The notes under the pieces were generated by a model that was given only the letters and a program-made list of their open reading frames with translations, had not been told where the DNA came from and did not search any database. A program made the translations under genes and the position numbers. This document shows, piece by piece, positions 26,936-37,675 of a stretch of DNA of 58,368 nt. The DNA lies in contig NZ_CANMKV010000027.1 in assembly GCF_947498635.1 (NCBI RefSeq), forward strand, positions 1-58,368, written 5' to 3'. Numbering within the stretch: the first letter of the stretch is position 1; every line of letters starts with the position of its first letter. The DNA comes from an uncultured Microbulbifer sp. GTDB lineage: Bacteria; Pseudomonadota; Gammaproteobacteria; Pseudomonadales; Cellvibrionaceae.

Positions 26936-27111
26936 CGCAGGCCCTTTACACAGATTTACAATAGGCGGGAGAACTTTTGTGGCTGTATAGCCACTAAATC
27001 GTTACTGATTGTCCTCAAAGGGGCCACAGCTACTTTGCCAAGGCAAACCCTGGAAGGGACTCAATTTCCAATGGTTTCATATTAGAAGGGAACACTAGGG
27101 GTAACAAACCT

Positions 27112-28506
27112 ATGGTTAAACGTTGTTCACAATATCTATTGGTGCTCTGTCTTTTGGTTTCCGCAGCTGCCAGTGCGCGCGGGCTGCCAGAGCTTACCGA
27201 ACTCATCCAGGAAAATTCCCCGGCGGTGGTGAAAATCAACACCGTAGACCGCAACCGGGTGGCCCGCGGCAATAATGCACCGCAATATCAGCAGGAAATC
27301 CCCGATATTTTCCGGCACCTGCTTGAGCCCCGCCGGCGTCAGCGCCCGGTGGCCAGCATGGGCTCCGGTTTTATTATCTCCGACGATGGGTACATCGTGA
27401 CGAATAACCATGTGGTCGAAGGCGCAGATCAAGTCACGGTTACCTTGACTGATCGCCGCGAGTACGAGGCCAAGGTGATCGGTACCGATGAGCGTTCCGA
27501 CCTCGCGCTTCTCAAAATTGAAGCCGAGGACCTGTCGGCGGTGCGCTGGGGTGACTCCGAGGAGCTTCAGGTGGGCGAGTGGGTGGTTGCGATCGGCTCT
27601 CCGTTTGGTCTCGATTACTCCGCCAGTGCCGGTATCGTGAGTGCAATGGGGCGCAGTATCCCCAATGAAAGTCGCGAGAACTATGTACCATTTATCCAAA
27701 CCGATGTGGCTATCAACCCCGGCAACTCCGGTGGGCCCCTGTTTAATCTCGATGGCGAAGTGGTTGGCATCAACTCCCAAATCTATACCCGTAGTGGCGG
27801 CTCTATAGGTCTCTCGTTCGCGATTCCTGCGAGCCTGGCCCAGGATGTATTGGCCCAGCTGAAAGAAAAAGGGCGCGTGGACCGGGGTTGGCTTGGCGTG
27901 GGAATCCGCAATGTGGACCGCGATATGGCCCAAGCAATGGGGCTCGGCAAGCCCTCTGGCGCATTGGTGGAGCAGGTGAGCCCAGGTACCCCTGCGGCTG
28001 AGGCCGGGATCAAGCCCGGCGATATCATCACGCGTTTCGATGGTCGCAAGATCGGTGTACACGGAGACCTGCCCCACGTTGTTGGTCAGGTTCGCCCGGG
28101 TACTGAGGTGCCTGTTGAGCTGATGCGCAAGGGTCGGACTGAAAAGCTGCAAGTGATTGTCGGTTCCCTGCCGGGCTCGGATGAGGAGCGTAGCCAGGCT
28201 TCGGTTCAGCCTGCTGCTAGAGTCGGTGGGCCTCTCGGGGTGGTTGTAGAGGAAATCCCTGAGGGTATGAAGCAGCGCTGGAATGTCGATGCCGGTGTGT
28301 TGGTGCGTCAAGTGATCCCCGGCAAGCCTGGCGCCAAAGCGGGGCTGCGCAGTGGTGATATCATTGCCCAGTTGGGCTTTGAAGAAGTGACAGATATAAA
28401 AGACTACAAAACAGTGGTCGATGATCTGCCCAAAGACGAGCTGCTGCCAATCCGTTTCTTCCGGTCCGGACAGTCAACTTTCCGCACAATTAAGATCGAA
28501 AGTTAA
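27112..28506 (+). CDS. mucD: Periplasmic serine protease DegP/MucD
   Basis: A 464-residue DegP-family protease. Signal peptide 1-22, then the trypsin-like domain with His 100 (TNNHVVEG), Asp 130 (DERSDLALL) and Ser 206 (NPGNSGGPL). PDZ1 covers about 255-345 (GWLGVGIRNVD; GTPAAEAGIKPGD) and PDZ2 about 370-460 (AGLRSGDIIAQLG). It degrades misfolded envelope proteins and dampens sigma-E signalling. MucD follows rseC in Pseudomonas; here epimerase, a lipoprotein and mpaA separate the two, so the operon has been split. Confidence 0.96.
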   Translation: MVKRCSQYLLVLCLLVSAAASARGLPELTELIQENSPAVVKINTVDRNRVARGNNAPQYQQEIPDIFRHLLEPRRRQRPVASMGSGFIISDDGYIVTNNHVVEGADQVTVTLTDRREYEAKVIGTDERSDLALLKIEAEDLSAVRWGDSEELQVGEWVVAIGSPFGLDYSASAGIVSAMGRSIPNESRENYVPFIQTDVAINPGNSGGPLFNLDGEVVGINSQIYTRSGGSIGLSFAIPASLAQDVLAQLKEKGRVDRGWLGVGIRNVDRDMAQAMGLGKPSGALVEQVSPGTPAAEAGIKPGDIITRFDGRKIGVHGDLPHVVGQVRPGTEVPVELMRKGRTEKLQVIVGSLPGSDEERSQASVQPAARVGGPLGVVVEEIPEGMKQRWNVDAGVLVRQVIPGKPGAKAGLRSGDIIAQLGFEEVTDIKDYKTVVDDLPKDELLPIRFFRSGQSTFRTIKIES

Positions 28507-28639
28507 GTGTGAAGGGTGAATGGTGGCCCAATGGGTCACCTGCCCCTCACCTCTGCCCATGAGTTCTGTTAGACTTGCGCCACACAGCTGCCAACGCCGT
28601 CAGCTAATCATATGATTTTTCAAGGGTTTTTATTCCGCA

Positions 28640-30445
28640 GTGGCAACAGATCTCTCACATATCCGCAATTTTTCCATTATTGCCCATATCGACCACGGGA
28701 AATCTACCCTGGCGGATCGCTTTATTCAGGACTGTGGTGGTCTCTCCGACCGCGAAATGGAAGCGCAGGTGCTCGACAGCATGGAGCTGGAGCGCGAGCG
28801 CGGGATTACTATCAAGGCGCAGAGCGTAACGCTCGACTACAAAGCGCGGGATGGTAAAACCTACCAGTTGAATTTCATTGATACACCGGGACACGTGGAC
28901 TTTTCCTATGAAGTATCCCGCTCTCTGGCGGCCTGTGAAGGGGCGTTGCTGGTGGTGGATGCGGCTCAGGGTGTTGAGGCTCAGTCGGTGGCCAACTGTT
29001 ACACCGCGATCGAACAGGGCCTGGAAGTTATCCCGGTACTGAACAAGATGGACTTGCCTCAGGCAGATCCGGATAAAGTTGCCGAGGAGATCGAAGATAT
29101 TATCGGTATCGATGCGGCCGATGCCACCCGCTGCAGTGCCAAGTCCGGCTTGGGTGTGGAGGACGTACTGGAAGATCTGGTGCGGCTGGTGCCCCCGCCA
29201 AAAGGTGATGTCGAGGCACCGCTGCAGGCACTGATAATCGACTCTTGGTTCGATAGTTACCTGGGCGTAGTGTCGCTGGTACGCGTGGTTCATGGCACTC
29301 TGAAAACCAAGGATAAGATTGTCACCAAGTCAATCGGTCGCGCCCATGTGGTGGACAGCGTTGGCATCTTCACCCCCAAACGCCATGAAACCGGAGTGTT
29401 GCGCGCCGGTGAGGTGGGCTTTGTGGTGGCTGGAATCAAAGATATCCACGGTGCCCCGGTGGGGGACACTCTGACCCATGCCAAGGGCGTCGATGACATC
29501 AAGATGCTGCCTGGCTTCCAGAAGGTCAAGCCGCAAGTGTATGCGGGCCTGTTCCCGGTGAGCTCCGATGACTATGAGGCCTTCCGCGATGCACTGGAGA
29601 AGCTCTCCCTCAATGACGCCTCCCTGTTCTACGAGCCGGAGACCTCCGATGCCCTCGGCTTTGGTTTCCGCTGCGGCTTTCTCGGCATGCTGCATATGGA
29701 AATTATCCAGGAGCGCCTGGAGCGGGAATACGACCTGGATCTGATCACCACGGCGCCCACGGTCGTTTACGAGGTTGAGAAAACCGATGGCGAGGTGATG
29801 ATGGTCGATAACCCCTCGCGCCTGCCAGATTTGGGCAATATCGAGGAAATGCGCGAGCCCATCGCCGAGGTGAACATTCTGGTACCGCAAGAATACCTGG
29901 GCAACGTTATTACCCTCTGTGTCGAGAAGCGTGGTATTCAGAAAGATATGCAGTACGTGGGCTCTCAGGTTTCCCTGCGCTACGAGCTGCCGATGAGCGA
30001 AGTGGTGATGGACTTCTTTGACCGTCTCAAGTCGGTCAGCCGCGGTTTCGCTTCCTTGGATTACGGTTTTGTGCGCTTCGAAGCGGCAAAACTGGTGCGC
30101 CTGGATATCCTCATTAACGGTGATCGCGTCGACGCATTGGCTCTGATTGTGCACCGGGAGAATGCCCAGCAAAAGGGGCGTGCCATGGCGGAAAAAATGA
30201 AAGAGCTAATTCCCCGGCAGATGTTCGACGTAGCGATTCAGGCGGCTATCGGCGGCCAGGTCGTATCGCGGACCACGGTGAAAGCCCTGCGCAAGAATGT
30301 GACCGCAAAATGTTATGGTGGCGACGTCACCCGTAAGAAAAAACTGTTGGAGAAGCAGAAAGCGGGTAAGCGTCGTATGAAACAACTCGGTCGTGTGGAA
30401 GTGCCGCAGGAAGCCTTCCTGGCCGTGCTGAAAGTGGATCAATAG
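28640..30445 (+). CDS. lepA: Elongation factor 4 (LepA)
   Basis: A 601-residue translational GTPase starting at GTG 28640. The P-loop is [15 protein letters not shown]; the G3 motif is DTPGHVDF and G4 is [26 protein letters not shown] and the C-terminal domain ending [17 protein letters not shown] are characteristic. LepA assists ribosome function in stress or in initiation; the mechanism is debated. It precedes lepB, as in E. coli. Confidence 0.98.
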   Translation: MATDLSHIRNFSIIAHIDHGKSTLADRFIQDCGGLSDREMEAQVLDSMELERERGITIKAQSVTLDYKARDGKTYQLNFIDTPGHVDFSYEVSRSLAACEGALLVVDAAQGVEAQSVANCYTAIEQGLEVIPVLNKMDLPQADPDKVAEEIEDIIGIDAADATRCSAKSGLGVEDVLEDLVRLVPPPKGDVEAPLQALIIDSWFDSYLGVVSLVRVVHGTLKTKDKIVTKSIGRAHVVDSVGIFTPKRHETGVLRAGEVGFVVAGIKDIHGAPVGDTLTHAKGVDDIKMLPGFQKVKPQVYAGLFPVSSDDYEAFRDALEKLSLNDASLFYEPETSDALGFGFRCGFLGMLHMEIIQERLEREYDLDLITTAPTVVYEVEKTDGEVMMVDNPSRLPDLGNIEEMREPIAEVNILVPQEYLGNVITLCVEKRGIQKDMQYVGSQVSLRYELPMSEVVMDFFDRLKSVSRGFASLDYGFVRFEAAKLVRLDILINGDRVDALALIVHRENAQQKGRAMAEKMKELIPRQMFDVAIQAAIGGQVVSRTTVKALRKNVTAKCYGGDVTRKKKLLEKQKAGKRRMKQLGRVEVPQEAFLAVLKVDQ

Positions 30446-30459
30446 TGGGCTCGGCCCAC
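30445..30459 (+). other. Intercistronic hairpin lepA-lepB
   Basis: GTGGGC at 30445-30450 and GCCCAC at 30454-30459 form a short stem with a three-base loop just after the lepA stop. There is no T-run, so this is not a classical terminator; it could stabilise mRNA or partly attenuate. Confidence 0.35.
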
Positions 30460-30489
30460 CATTGGGATCAAGGATAATAGAGATACATA

Positions 30490-31257
30490 ATGGATATTAA
30501 TTTACCTCTGATTCTGCTCTGGTTGGTTGCAATCAGTGGCGGTATCTGGCTGGTGGACAGCCTGTTTTTTGCCCGTCGACGCAAAAAAGAAGGTGTTGCT
30601 AAGCAGGAAGATCCAATTGTTGTGGAGTACGCAAAGTCGTTTTTCCCGATTTTGGCCATCGTCTTTGTGTTGCGCTCGTTTATTGTTGAGCCTTTTCAAA
30701 TCCCGTCCGCCTCTATGGTGCCGACTCTGCAGGTGGGCGATTTTATCCTGGTTAACAAGTACGAATACGGCCTGCGCCTGCCGGTGTCGCGTACCAAGGT
30801 TGTAAATATCGGTGAGCCCCAGCGCGGCGATGTGATGGTGTTTTTCCCTCCGCACATGAACGATACCTACTTTATTAAACGCGTCATCGGTCTGCCTGGC
30901 GACAAGATTGAGCTGAAAAACAATGTGCTCTATGTCAACGGTGAGCTGGCGCCACAGGAGCTGATACAGGCCGTTCCCCCGGTTAACCCTCAGGTAGAAA
31001 TCCTGTGGGAAAACCTCTATGGCCAACGCCACTTGATGGCCAAAAATGTACGTAGCGGCGAGTACGGTAACTTCAGCGGAACTGTACCGGAAGGTCACTA
31101 CTTTATGATGGGCGACAATCGCGACAACAGCCTCGACAGTCGTGCCTGGGGTTTTGTGCCAGAGCAAGATGTGGTGGGAAAAGCCTTTGCCATTTGGATG
31201 CATTGGGATAATTGGCTCAGTTTGCCCAGTTTTAAACGTGTAGGCTCTATCCAATAA
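30490..31257 (+). CDS. lepB: Signal peptidase I
   Basis: A 255-residue leader peptidase. Two N-terminal helices at about 5-27 and 50-65; the catalytic Ser 75 lies in IPSASMVPTL and the catalytic Lys 130 in TYFIKRVIGLPGD. The box E motif GDNRDNSLDSRAWGF is complete. It cleaves Sec and Tat signal peptides on the periplasmic face of the inner membrane. 44 bases after lepA and followed by a DUF4845 gene. Confidence 0.97.
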   Translation: MDINLPLILLWLVAISGGIWLVDSLFFARRRKKEGVAKQEDPIVVEYAKSFFPILAIVFVLRSFIVEPFQIPSASMVPTLQVGDFILVNKYEYGLRLPVSRTKVVNIGEPQRGDVMVFFPPHMNDTYFIKRVIGLPGDKIELKNNVLYVNGELAPQELIQAVPPVNPQVEILWENLYGQRHLMAKNVRSGEYGNFSGTVPEGHYFMMGDNRDNSLDSRAWGFVPEQDVVGKAFAIWMHWDNWLSLPSFKRVGSIQ

Positions 31258-31306
31258 TGAGAACACCGCCGGTGTTGCGCCGGCGATATGGATTGAGGGC
31301 AAAGTT

Positions 31307-31747
31307 ATGGGTAGTGCAAATCATTGTTCACTGGGGCACCAGCGCGGTATGAGTTACTGGGGTTGGTTACTGGTTATTGCGGTGCTGGGTTTTGCCCTCA
31401 CCTGTGTCTCCAAGATGGCGCCGGCCTATGTGGATGCGCGCTACGTGAGTGAAGCATTGAAAACCCTGGGAGATAATCCCGAACTGGAAAGTATGTCGAC
31501 GGGCCAGATTAAGAAAGAGCTGGGCCGTTTTTTCCTGATCAATAATGTGCGTGGCGAGCCCACTAAATCACTGCAGGTGGTAAGGGGGGCAAAGAGCACG
31601 GTGGTCAGCATTAATTACGAGTTGCGCCAGCCGTTGATTTACAACGTGGATGTCGTAATGAAATTTAACAAACAGCTCGATACGGCCAAGCCCGAGCTTT
31701 GTTGTGATCCTTTGGTAGATCTGGAGCAATTCCGCAAACGTGACTGA
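31307..31747 (+). CDS. DUF4845 membrane protein
   Basis: A 146-residue protein with one helix near residues 17-35 ([20 protein letters not shown]) and a small outer domain; it matches DUF4845, which is always found between lepB and rnc in many gammaproteobacteria. Function is unknown, though the location suggests a link with protein export or RNase III. It overlaps the rnc start by eight bases. Confidence 0.88.
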   Translation: MGSANHCSLGHQRGMSYWGWLLVIAVLGFALTCVSKMAPAYVDARYVSEALKTLGDNPELESMSTGQIKKELGRFFLINNVRGEPTKSLQVVRGAKSTVVSINYELRQPLIYNVDVVMKFNKQLDTAKPELCCDPLVDLEQFRKRD

Positions 31748-32420
31748 CCTTTTACTGGAGCGCCTTTGCAAGCGCCTTGGCCATAAGTTTGAACAGAGAG
31801 AGCTGCTGGAGTTGGCTCTCACGCACCGTTCCCACGGTAGCCGTAATAATGAGCGCCTGGAATTTCTCGGTGACTCCATCCTCGGCTTTACCATCGGTGC
31901 CGCACTCTACGAACAGTTCCCTCAGGGGCGTGAAGGTCAGCTGAGCCGTTTGCGCGCGCAGTTGGTCAGTGGTGAAACCCTGGCAAAGCTGGCCCGTGAG
32001 CTGGATATCGGCGATTGTCTGCGCCTCGGCGAAGGAGAGATGAAGAGCGGAGGGTTTCGCCGCGCCTCCATTCTGGCCGATGCGGTGGAGGCCCTGATCG
32101 GTGCTATTTTTCTCGATACGGACTTGGAGACTGCCCGTTCGAGGGTGTTGGACTGGTTTGCACCGCGTTTACAGGACCTATCCCTGGAGACGGTAAAAGA
32201 CCCCAAGACGCGCCTGCAGGAGTGGTTGCAAGCGCGCAAGAAACCCCTGCCGGAATACTCGGTCGTAAATGTATCCGGTGCCGAGCACGCCCAGCACTTT
32301 ATAGTTGAATGCCGCGTCAGCGGCTTGGCGCAGCCGGTTCGCGGTGAAGCCAACAGTCGTCGCGCTGCAGAAAAAACCGCTGCGATAGAGGCCTATAAGC
32401 GCCTCACTGGCCAGGACTAA
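31740..32420 (+). CDS. rnc: Ribonuclease III
   Basis: A 226-residue double-strand-specific endoribonuclease. The catalytic signature is [14 protein letters not shown]; the second metal cluster is [14 protein letters not shown] with the conserved acids. The C-terminal dsRNA-binding domain starts near [11 protein letters not shown] and includes HFIVECRV and [16 protein letters not shown]. It uses a GTG start inside the end of the DUF4845 gene. It processes rRNA precursors and many mRNAs. Confidence 0.97.
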   Translation: MTDLLLERLCKRLGHKFEQRELLELALTHRSHGSRNNERLEFLGDSILGFTIGAALYEQFPQGREGQLSRLRAQLVSGETLAKLARELDIGDCLRLGEGEMKSGGFRRASILADAVEALIGAIFLDTDLETARSRVLDWFAPRLQDLSLETVKDPKTRLQEWLQARKKPLPEYSVVNVSGAEHAQHFIVECRVSGLAQPVRGEANSRRAAEKTAAIEAYKRLTGQD

Positions 32421-32536
32421 CCTTACAATGAGAGCTGGTGCGGATCATCGCCCGGCTCGAACAGATGGCCCCCGCACACTGGGGGCGAGCTGGGCCTGGG
32501 GCTTCCGGGTACCTGCAACCCTTTCGGAGAAATTTC

Positions 32537-33436
32537 TTGAGCGAACAACCCTCTCGCTGCGGCTATGTCGCGATTGTCGGCCGTCCCAATGTGGGAAAGT
32601 CCACACTGCTGAATCATTTACTGGGGCAAAAACTGGCGATTACCTCGCGCAAACCCCAGACCACCCGCCACAATATGCTCGGTATTAAGACCGAGGGGCC
32701 CAACCAGATTATCTTTGTTGATACACCTGGACTGCATTCAGATCAGGAAAAAGCGATCAATCGCTATATGAATCGAGCAGCTTCCAGTGCGGCGCGGGAT
32801 GTAGATGTGGTTGTGTTTGTGGTGGAGCGTACCCGCTGGAGTGAGGGAGACCAGTTGGTGGCCGATAAACTGCGCGGCCTCAAATGCCCGCTGATCATCG
32901 CTGTCAACAAGGTCGACCAGTTGAATGACAAGGGTGAGCTGCTGCCGCAGTTACAGGCCTTGGCGGAACAGAACCCCAAAGCGGAAATTGTGCCCATTTC
33001 GGCATTGCGCAACGTCAACCTCGACACTCTGGAAGAGGTGATTCTCCAACATTTGCCTGAGGGGGAGCACTTCTACCCTGAAGACCAGGTTACCGATCGC
33101 AGCTCGCGTTTTCTTGCCGCAGAAATTGTGCGGGAAAAAATTATGCGTCAGCTGGGCGCAGAGGTGCCCTATCAGGTGACGGTTGAAGTGGAAGAATTTG
33201 CTCAGGAAGGCAAGGTCTTGCATATCAGTGCGGCGATCCTGGTGGAGAGGTCCGGGCAAAAGCGCATGATCATTGGCAATAAGGGTGAGCGTATCAAGCT
33301 GATTGGCAGTCAGGCTCGCGAGGATATGGAGCGCCTGTTCGATAGCAAAATCATGTTGAATCTGTGGGTTAAAGTGAAGTCAGGGTGGTCTGATGACGAG
33401 CGCGCTTTGCGCAGCCTCGGCTACCGGGACGATTAA
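32537..33436 (+). CDS. era: GTPase Era
   Basis: A 299-residue GTPase that binds 16S rRNA in 30S assembly. The P-loop is [10 protein letters not shown] (residues 14-23 from this start), G3 is DTPGLH, G4 NKVD, and the C-terminal KH domain contains [17 protein letters not shown]. The frame is open to 32438, but I prefer TTG 32537, because GGAG at 32526-32529 sits seven bases upstream and the length then matches E. coli Era (301). The longer version would add 33 residues with no similarity to any Era. About 116 bases separate rnc and this start. Confidence 0.93.
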   Translation: MSEQPSRCGYVAIVGRPNVGKSTLLNHLLGQKLAITSRKPQTTRHNMLGIKTEGPNQIIFVDTPGLHSDQEKAINRYMNRAASSAARDVDVVVFVVERTRWSEGDQLVADKLRGLKCPLIIAVNKVDQLNDKGELLPQLQALAEQNPKAEIVPISALRNVNLDTLEEVILQHLPEGEHFYPEDQVTDRSSRFLAAEIVREKIMRQLGAEVPYQVTVEVEEFAQEGKVLHISAAILVERSGQKRMIIGNKGERIKLIGSQAREDMERLFDSKIMLNLWVKVKSGWSDDERALRSLGYRDD

Positions 33437-33459
33437 CCCCATTCGCTTGGCCGACCACC

Positions 33460-34209
33460 ATGAAGACACCACCGCCGGCGCAGCCGGCGTACATTCTGCA
33501 CTCCCGTCCCTACCGTGACTCGAGTCTGATTCTCGAGTTGGTTACCCCGGATTTCGGCCGTATTGCGTGTGTTGCCCGCGGTGCGCGTCGGGACAAGCAA
33601 CGGCGTCAACAGGCGCTGCAACCGTTTACCCCTTTGCTGGTTACTCTGCTGGGTGCCGGATCACTGAAGACCCTGGGGCCGGTGGAGAATGCCGGCGCGC
33701 CTCTTTGGTTAAAGGGGCGCGCCGTATATGGTGGGCTCTACGCGAATGAGTTGATGGTACGTCTGTTGCCGGAAGGGGAGGCCCACTACGGGTTATTTGC
33801 GGCCTATCAGCGCCTTTTGCAGGAGCTAGCCGACCTGGGAGGTACCGAGAGCACCGAGCTGGAAGGGCCGCTGCGCAGTTTTGAGCTTCAACTGTTGACG
33901 GAGCTGGGTAGCTGCCCGCCGTTGGATTACTGCGTTCAGAGTCAGGGAGCGGTGAGTGAAGATGGCAGCTATCGGCTGGAATTGGAGCTGGGTTTTGTGC
34001 CGGTGCATAGGCAACCGGCGCGTGCCGGGCGCGAGAGAGAGTTTTACGGTGCAGAACTACTGGGTATGCTGAGGGCACGGGAGAGCGGCTGTTGGTCGGC
34101 GGATATACTGGCCCCGGCAAAGCGTTTGACCCGTATTTTACTGCGCTCTTTACTGGGAGATAAGCCATTGCAGAGCCGTGAATTATTCAAGCAGGTCTAT
34201 GGGAAATGA
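33460..34209 (+). CDS. recO: DNA repair protein RecO
   Basis: A 249-residue RecF-pathway mediator. The OB-fold domain starts AYILHSRPYRDSSLILELV and includes ARGARRDKQRR; the helical domain has GGLYANELMVRLLPEGEAH and ends near LLRSLLGDKPLQSRELF, the RecO signature. It loads RecA on SSB-coated DNA with RecR. It follows era by 23 bases and overlaps acpS by four bases (ATGA). Confidence 0.95.
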   Translation: MKTPPPAQPAYILHSRPYRDSSLILELVTPDFGRIACVARGARRDKQRRQQALQPFTPLLVTLLGAGSLKTLGPVENAGAPLWLKGRAVYGGLYANELMVRLLPEGEAHYGLFAAYQRLLQELADLGGTESTELEGPLRSFELQLLTELGSCPPLDYCVQSQGAVSEDGSYRLELELGFVPVHRQPARAGREREFYGAELLGMLRARESGCWSADILAPAKRLTRILLRSLLGDKPLQSRELFKQVYGK

Positions 34210-34595
34210 TCGTCAGTATCGGTACCGATATTTGCAGTTACGGCCGGATCGAATCTGTTTGGCAGCGCCATGGGCAGCGTTTTGTGACGCGGATACTGAG
34301 CGATGGCGAGCGCTGTGATTTTGCCGATCTGCCCGAGGTCAATTGTGCGGCCTATTTGTGTAAGCGCTTCGCCGCAAAAGAAGCTGTTGGGAAAGCGCTG
34401 GGTACCGGCATTGGTAAGGGTGTTTCCTGGCAAGATATTGAAGTTCGCCGGCGTCAGGGCGCGGCTCCACTGGTGCTGCTGCACGGCGAGGCGCGAAGAC
34501 ACGCTGAGGCGATGGGCGTCAGTGTGATCCACCTTTCACTGTCCGATGAAAAGGATGCGGCCCTGGCATTTGTGATTTTTGAAGCCCGCGATTAG
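34206..34595 (+). CDS. acpS: Holo-[acyl-carrier-protein] synthase
   Basis: A 129-residue phosphopantetheinyl transferase that transfers the CoA arm to apo-ACP. The N-terminal IVSIGTDICSYGRIE has the Mg-binding Asp; CKRFAAKEAVGKALGTGI is the second signature. Usual length. It starts within the recO stop by an ATGA overlap; the usual pdxJ between the two is absent. Confidence 0.96.
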   Translation: MIVSIGTDICSYGRIESVWQRHGQRFVTRILSDGERCDFADLPEVNCAAYLCKRFAAKEAVGKALGTGIGKGVSWQDIEVRRRQGAAPLVLLHGEARRHAEAMGVSVIHLSLSDEKDAALAFVIFEARD

Positions 34596-34630
34596 CCGGG
34601 CGGGCTCCCGGCTGCACTCCAGTGGGGTAT

Positions 34631-37462
34631 TTAGGCAACCTCCAACCCAAACAGGGTATCCAGATCCTGTTCAGATGCCCATTCGCGCAAGGCGCGAATT
34701 TCTCGCAGCACAGCATCCAGCTTGCGTCGATCGAGCATCGGATTTTCCTTATTTTGTTGGGTGCGCAGCTCTTCCTGTAATACACAGGTGGCTTCGCGCA
34801 GGCGCGCCACGCCGCAGTAACAGCAGCCGCCGTGCATACGGTGGGTCAGTTCAAACATTCCCTTCAGATCGTCAAGTCCCTGCAGGCGCTCAAGTTCTCG
34901 CTCGTCGCTCATCAATCCATCAATAAGCATTTGCAGCATGTCTCTGGCCAGCTTGGCGTCCCCGTTGGCGAGATTCAGGCTCTCGCCGATATCCACCAGT
35001 CTTACCTGTTTGGGGTTCAGTGTTTCCACCACCTGGGGGGTGATGATTTTGAGCCAGCGCTTGATCATATGGGAGAGCTGGGCCTCACTTACCGGCTTGC
35101 TCAGATAATCGTCCAGCCCGGCGGACAACAGTCGCGCCTTCTCCTCTGCCCCCACATGGGCGGTGAGGGCGATAATGGGCGTACGCTTGCCGGTTTCTCG
35201 CTCGCGAATACAGCGGGTGACTTCAATACCGTCCATGCCGGGCATCTGGATATCCATAAAGACCAGATCGAAGGCACCCTTTTGCCAGTGCAGTAAAGCT
35301 TCCTCGCCACTTGCGGCGATAACCACTTCCACACCTTGAGCGCGTAATAGCTCTCCTACCAAGCGCCGGTTGGCGGCGTGGTCGTCCACGGCTAGCACCT
35401 TGGGTGGGGCGGGCCAGGGCAGTGCGGGCACAGCGCCGCTGCTGGAGCGCTGTTGGCTTTGTTGAGGCACCGCTCTTTTCAAGGCGCGTAACAGGTTCTC
35501 ACGCGTTACCGGTTTACCGAGGAATGTCAGGGTGCGGGTGCGCAGTTGCTCATAGCAGCGGCGCAACTCCGCCGGGGCGCCGAGAACAATGACTCGACAC
35601 TGATAAGCGTCGACCAGTGACTGCACTTTGGTGCTGAAACTGTCGAAATCTCCCTCGGCGATGGCGGTGTCGATAATTAATGCATCTGGCAGCGCGTCGT
35701 GCCGCCACATTTGCTCAATTGCGGGCTGCAAGGTATCGGTATCGGCGAGCTCCACCGGTTCCACCTGCCACTGCTTGAGCAGCTGTGCGACCTGGGTGCG
35801 GGTGAGCTGGTTGGGGTCGGCGACTAATATGCGACAGTCGGGGAAAAGCACCCGCGGGGGGATTCCCCGGTTGCGTTCTGGCATCAGCGTTAGCTCTACC
35901 CAACAGGTGCTGCCACCATTGGCGGCCACCTCCATACCGGTGCTGCCGCGCATACGCTCAACCAAGCTGCGGGCGATGGACATGCCGAGGCCGTTGGCGC
36001 TGATTTGCTGCGAGTGTTGCGGTGTTTTGGCGTTGAGGATTTGTTCCAGCTCACGGCGGCCGGGGTCATCAATACGGTTTCCGAGATCGGTCACGCCGAT
36101 ACGCAATACCAACTCAGAATCCTTGTTGCTTTGCACCGTCAGGCGTACAGGGATATTGCCGTTCTCCGAACTGCGCACGGCATTGCCGAGGAGGTTGGTA
36201 AAGATTTGCTTGGTGCGCAGGGGGTCGCCTACCAATGTGGCCGGTAACTGCGGGTCGATAAGCGGTACCAGCTCCAGGTGATGTTCGTAGGCATAGGGAG
36301 CGAGTATCTGCAGGGTCTCCTCCAGTAACTGCCCAAGGTCCATGGGAATATGATCGAGTACCAGGTTGCCGGATTCGATACGGGAAAAATCCAGGATATC
36401 GTTAATGGTGGTGAGGAGACTTTCCGAGGAGCGCAGGATGGTTTGCAGGTAATCCTGCTGTAACTCATCAATTTCAGTTTTGAGTAGTAGGTTGGTAAAG
36501 CCAATAATGCCGTTGAGGGGGGTGCGAATTTCATGGCTGGTATTGGCCAGAAACGTCGACTTGATACGGCTCGCCTCCTGGGCTCTTTTGCGGGCCAGAT
36601 CCAGCTCAATATTCTGTTCTTCCATACTGTCGAGGGACTGCCGTAGATCGTCCATGCTCTGTAGTATGTTTGATTTATAGTCCCGCTGATAGTTGCCGAG
36701 ACTCTCCCCCATTTCATTGATCTGGCTGGCCAGTTGTGCGAGCTCGCGGTTTTCTATTTCGTGAGTGCGGCGATCGAACTCACCGCGGCCTATAGCCTGC
36801 AGAACCTGCCCCATGCGCACCAGACTGTGAGCAAAGCGCTCAGACAAGATCACCGACCAGGCCAGGGCCGCCAGGGTACAAATAATCAGGCCTACAAGGC
36901 CAACGAGTAATACCTGATAGGTGCCCACGAGAAAGTAGGGTCGGTGCAGCTCGATACTGATCCAGCAGGTGGTTATATCACCCTTTAATGGCTGTAAAAC
37001 CTGCAGGGTTTCGTCATCTTCAAAAATAAAGGCTTCGCGTTTATTGAGCTGATCGCTGGTGATGGGAGTGCGTGGCCGTGGACCAACACTGGCCAGTAGT
37101 CCCAAGCCGGTGGCTATATCAAGCGGACGCTTCGCACTGGCTTCTGTGGAATAGATATGTACCGAACGGACCATATCCTTTTCCAGCATCAGAGCTAGCA
37201 GACTTTTACGCAGCCACTCCATGCGCAGCTCAGAGGGGTGCCCACCGCTCATCTCGATCAGTTCGGCCAGCTGTTCTGCGCTCGCGCGTCCGTGGCTTAG
37301 TAGTAGTTGACGGCGGTCGTGCATTTGTTGGAGTGTGAAGACCAGGGCCAGGGTCATAGCCAGGATCAGCGCTGGAGCTACCGTGAAGCGAAACATGGTT
37401 GAACGCAGCGAGCGCAGCTCAGAAGGCGCCGGTATGGAGGTGTCGGTATTGTTTGGGGCCAT
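34631..37462 (-). CDS. barA: Hybrid sensor histidine kinase GacS/BarA
   Basis: A 943-residue tripartite sensor kinase that phosphorylates GacA/UvrY and so controls the Csr/Rsm small RNAs. Layout: helix at about 28-46; a periplasmic domain of about 130 residues; helix at about 182-204; HAMP; coiled coil; HisKA with His 310 in [18 protein letters not shown]; HATPase with a shortened G-box region; a first receiver domain with single-Asp pocket (ILVADPN) and IIDTAI; a complete second receiver ([31 protein letters not shown]); and a C-terminal HPt with [13 protein letters not shown]. The name is used for the family; the GacS/BarA distinction is arbitrary. Divergent from cysM, as in Pseudomonas. 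Confidence 0.93.
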   Translation of the reverse strand: MAPNNTDTSIPAPSELRSLRSTMFRFTVAPALILAMTLALVFTLQQMHDRRQLLLSHGRASAEQLAELIEMSGGHPSELRMEWLRKSLLALMLEKDMVRSVHIYSTEASAKRPLDIATGLGLLASVGPRPRTPITSDQLNKREAFIFEDDETLQVLQPLKGDITTCWISIELHRPYFLVGTYQVLLVGLVGLIICTLAALAWSVILSERFAHSLVRMGQVLQAIGRGEFDRRTHEIENRELAQLASQINEMGESLGNYQRDYKSNILQSMDDLRQSLDSMEEQNIELDLARKRAQEASRIKSTFLANTSHEIRTPLNGIIGFTNLLLKTEIDELQQDYLQTILRSSESLLTTINDILDFSRIESGNLVLDHIPMDLGQLLEETLQILAPYAYEHHLELVPLIDPQLPATLVGDPLRTKQIFTNLLGNAVRSSENGNIPVRLTVQSNKDSELVLRIGVTDLGNRIDDPGRRELEQILNAKTPQHSQQISANGLGMSIARSLVERMRGSTGMEVAANGGSTCWVELTLMPERNRGIPPRVLFPDCRILVADPNQLTRTQVAQLLKQWQVEPVELADTDTLQPAIEQMWRHDALPDALIIDTAIAEGDFDSFSTKVQSLVDAYQCRVIVLGAPAELRRCYEQLRTRTLTFLGKPVTRENLLRALKRAVPQQSQQRSSSGAVPALPWPAPPKVLAVDDHAANRRLVGELLRAQGVEVVIAASGEEALLHWQKGAFDLVFMDIQMPGMDGIEVTRCIRERETGKRTPIIALTAHVGAEEKARLLSAGLDDYLSKPVSEAQLSHMIKRWLKIITPQVVETLNPKQVRLVDIGESLNLANGDAKLARDMLQMLIDGLMSDERELERLQGLDDLKGMFELTHRMHGGCCYCGVARLREATCVLQEELRTQQNKENPMLDRRKLDAVLREIRALREWASEQDLDTLFGLEVA

Positions 37463-37675
37463 GGCGAGTAGAGGGCCTTGTCGATTATTTTTTCCCCATT
37501 TTACCTGTATGTAAGTAGAGGCGCACTCTTATCCCCGCTATAGAGGGCAATGTTTTTCTGTTATGGGTGAGCGTAATAACTCGACTATACAGTCCACCTA
37601 AGGAGTCGTTATTTAGACTGGGGGTAAGCTTCGGGTACACTGTGCGGCCGCTATACATGTCTGGATCAATGCATT

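Noticed and set aside
27136..28311. 391-codon minus-strand frame inside mucD
   Set aside because: It is the antisense shadow of the GC-rich mucD coding frame; the product has no recognisable domain.
29330..30172. 280-codon minus-strand frame inside lepA
   Set aside because: Antisense shadow of a conserved gene.
31262..31284. GC-rich palindromes between lepB and DUF4845
   Set aside because: No T-run follows and downstream genes are closely spaced, so not called a terminator.
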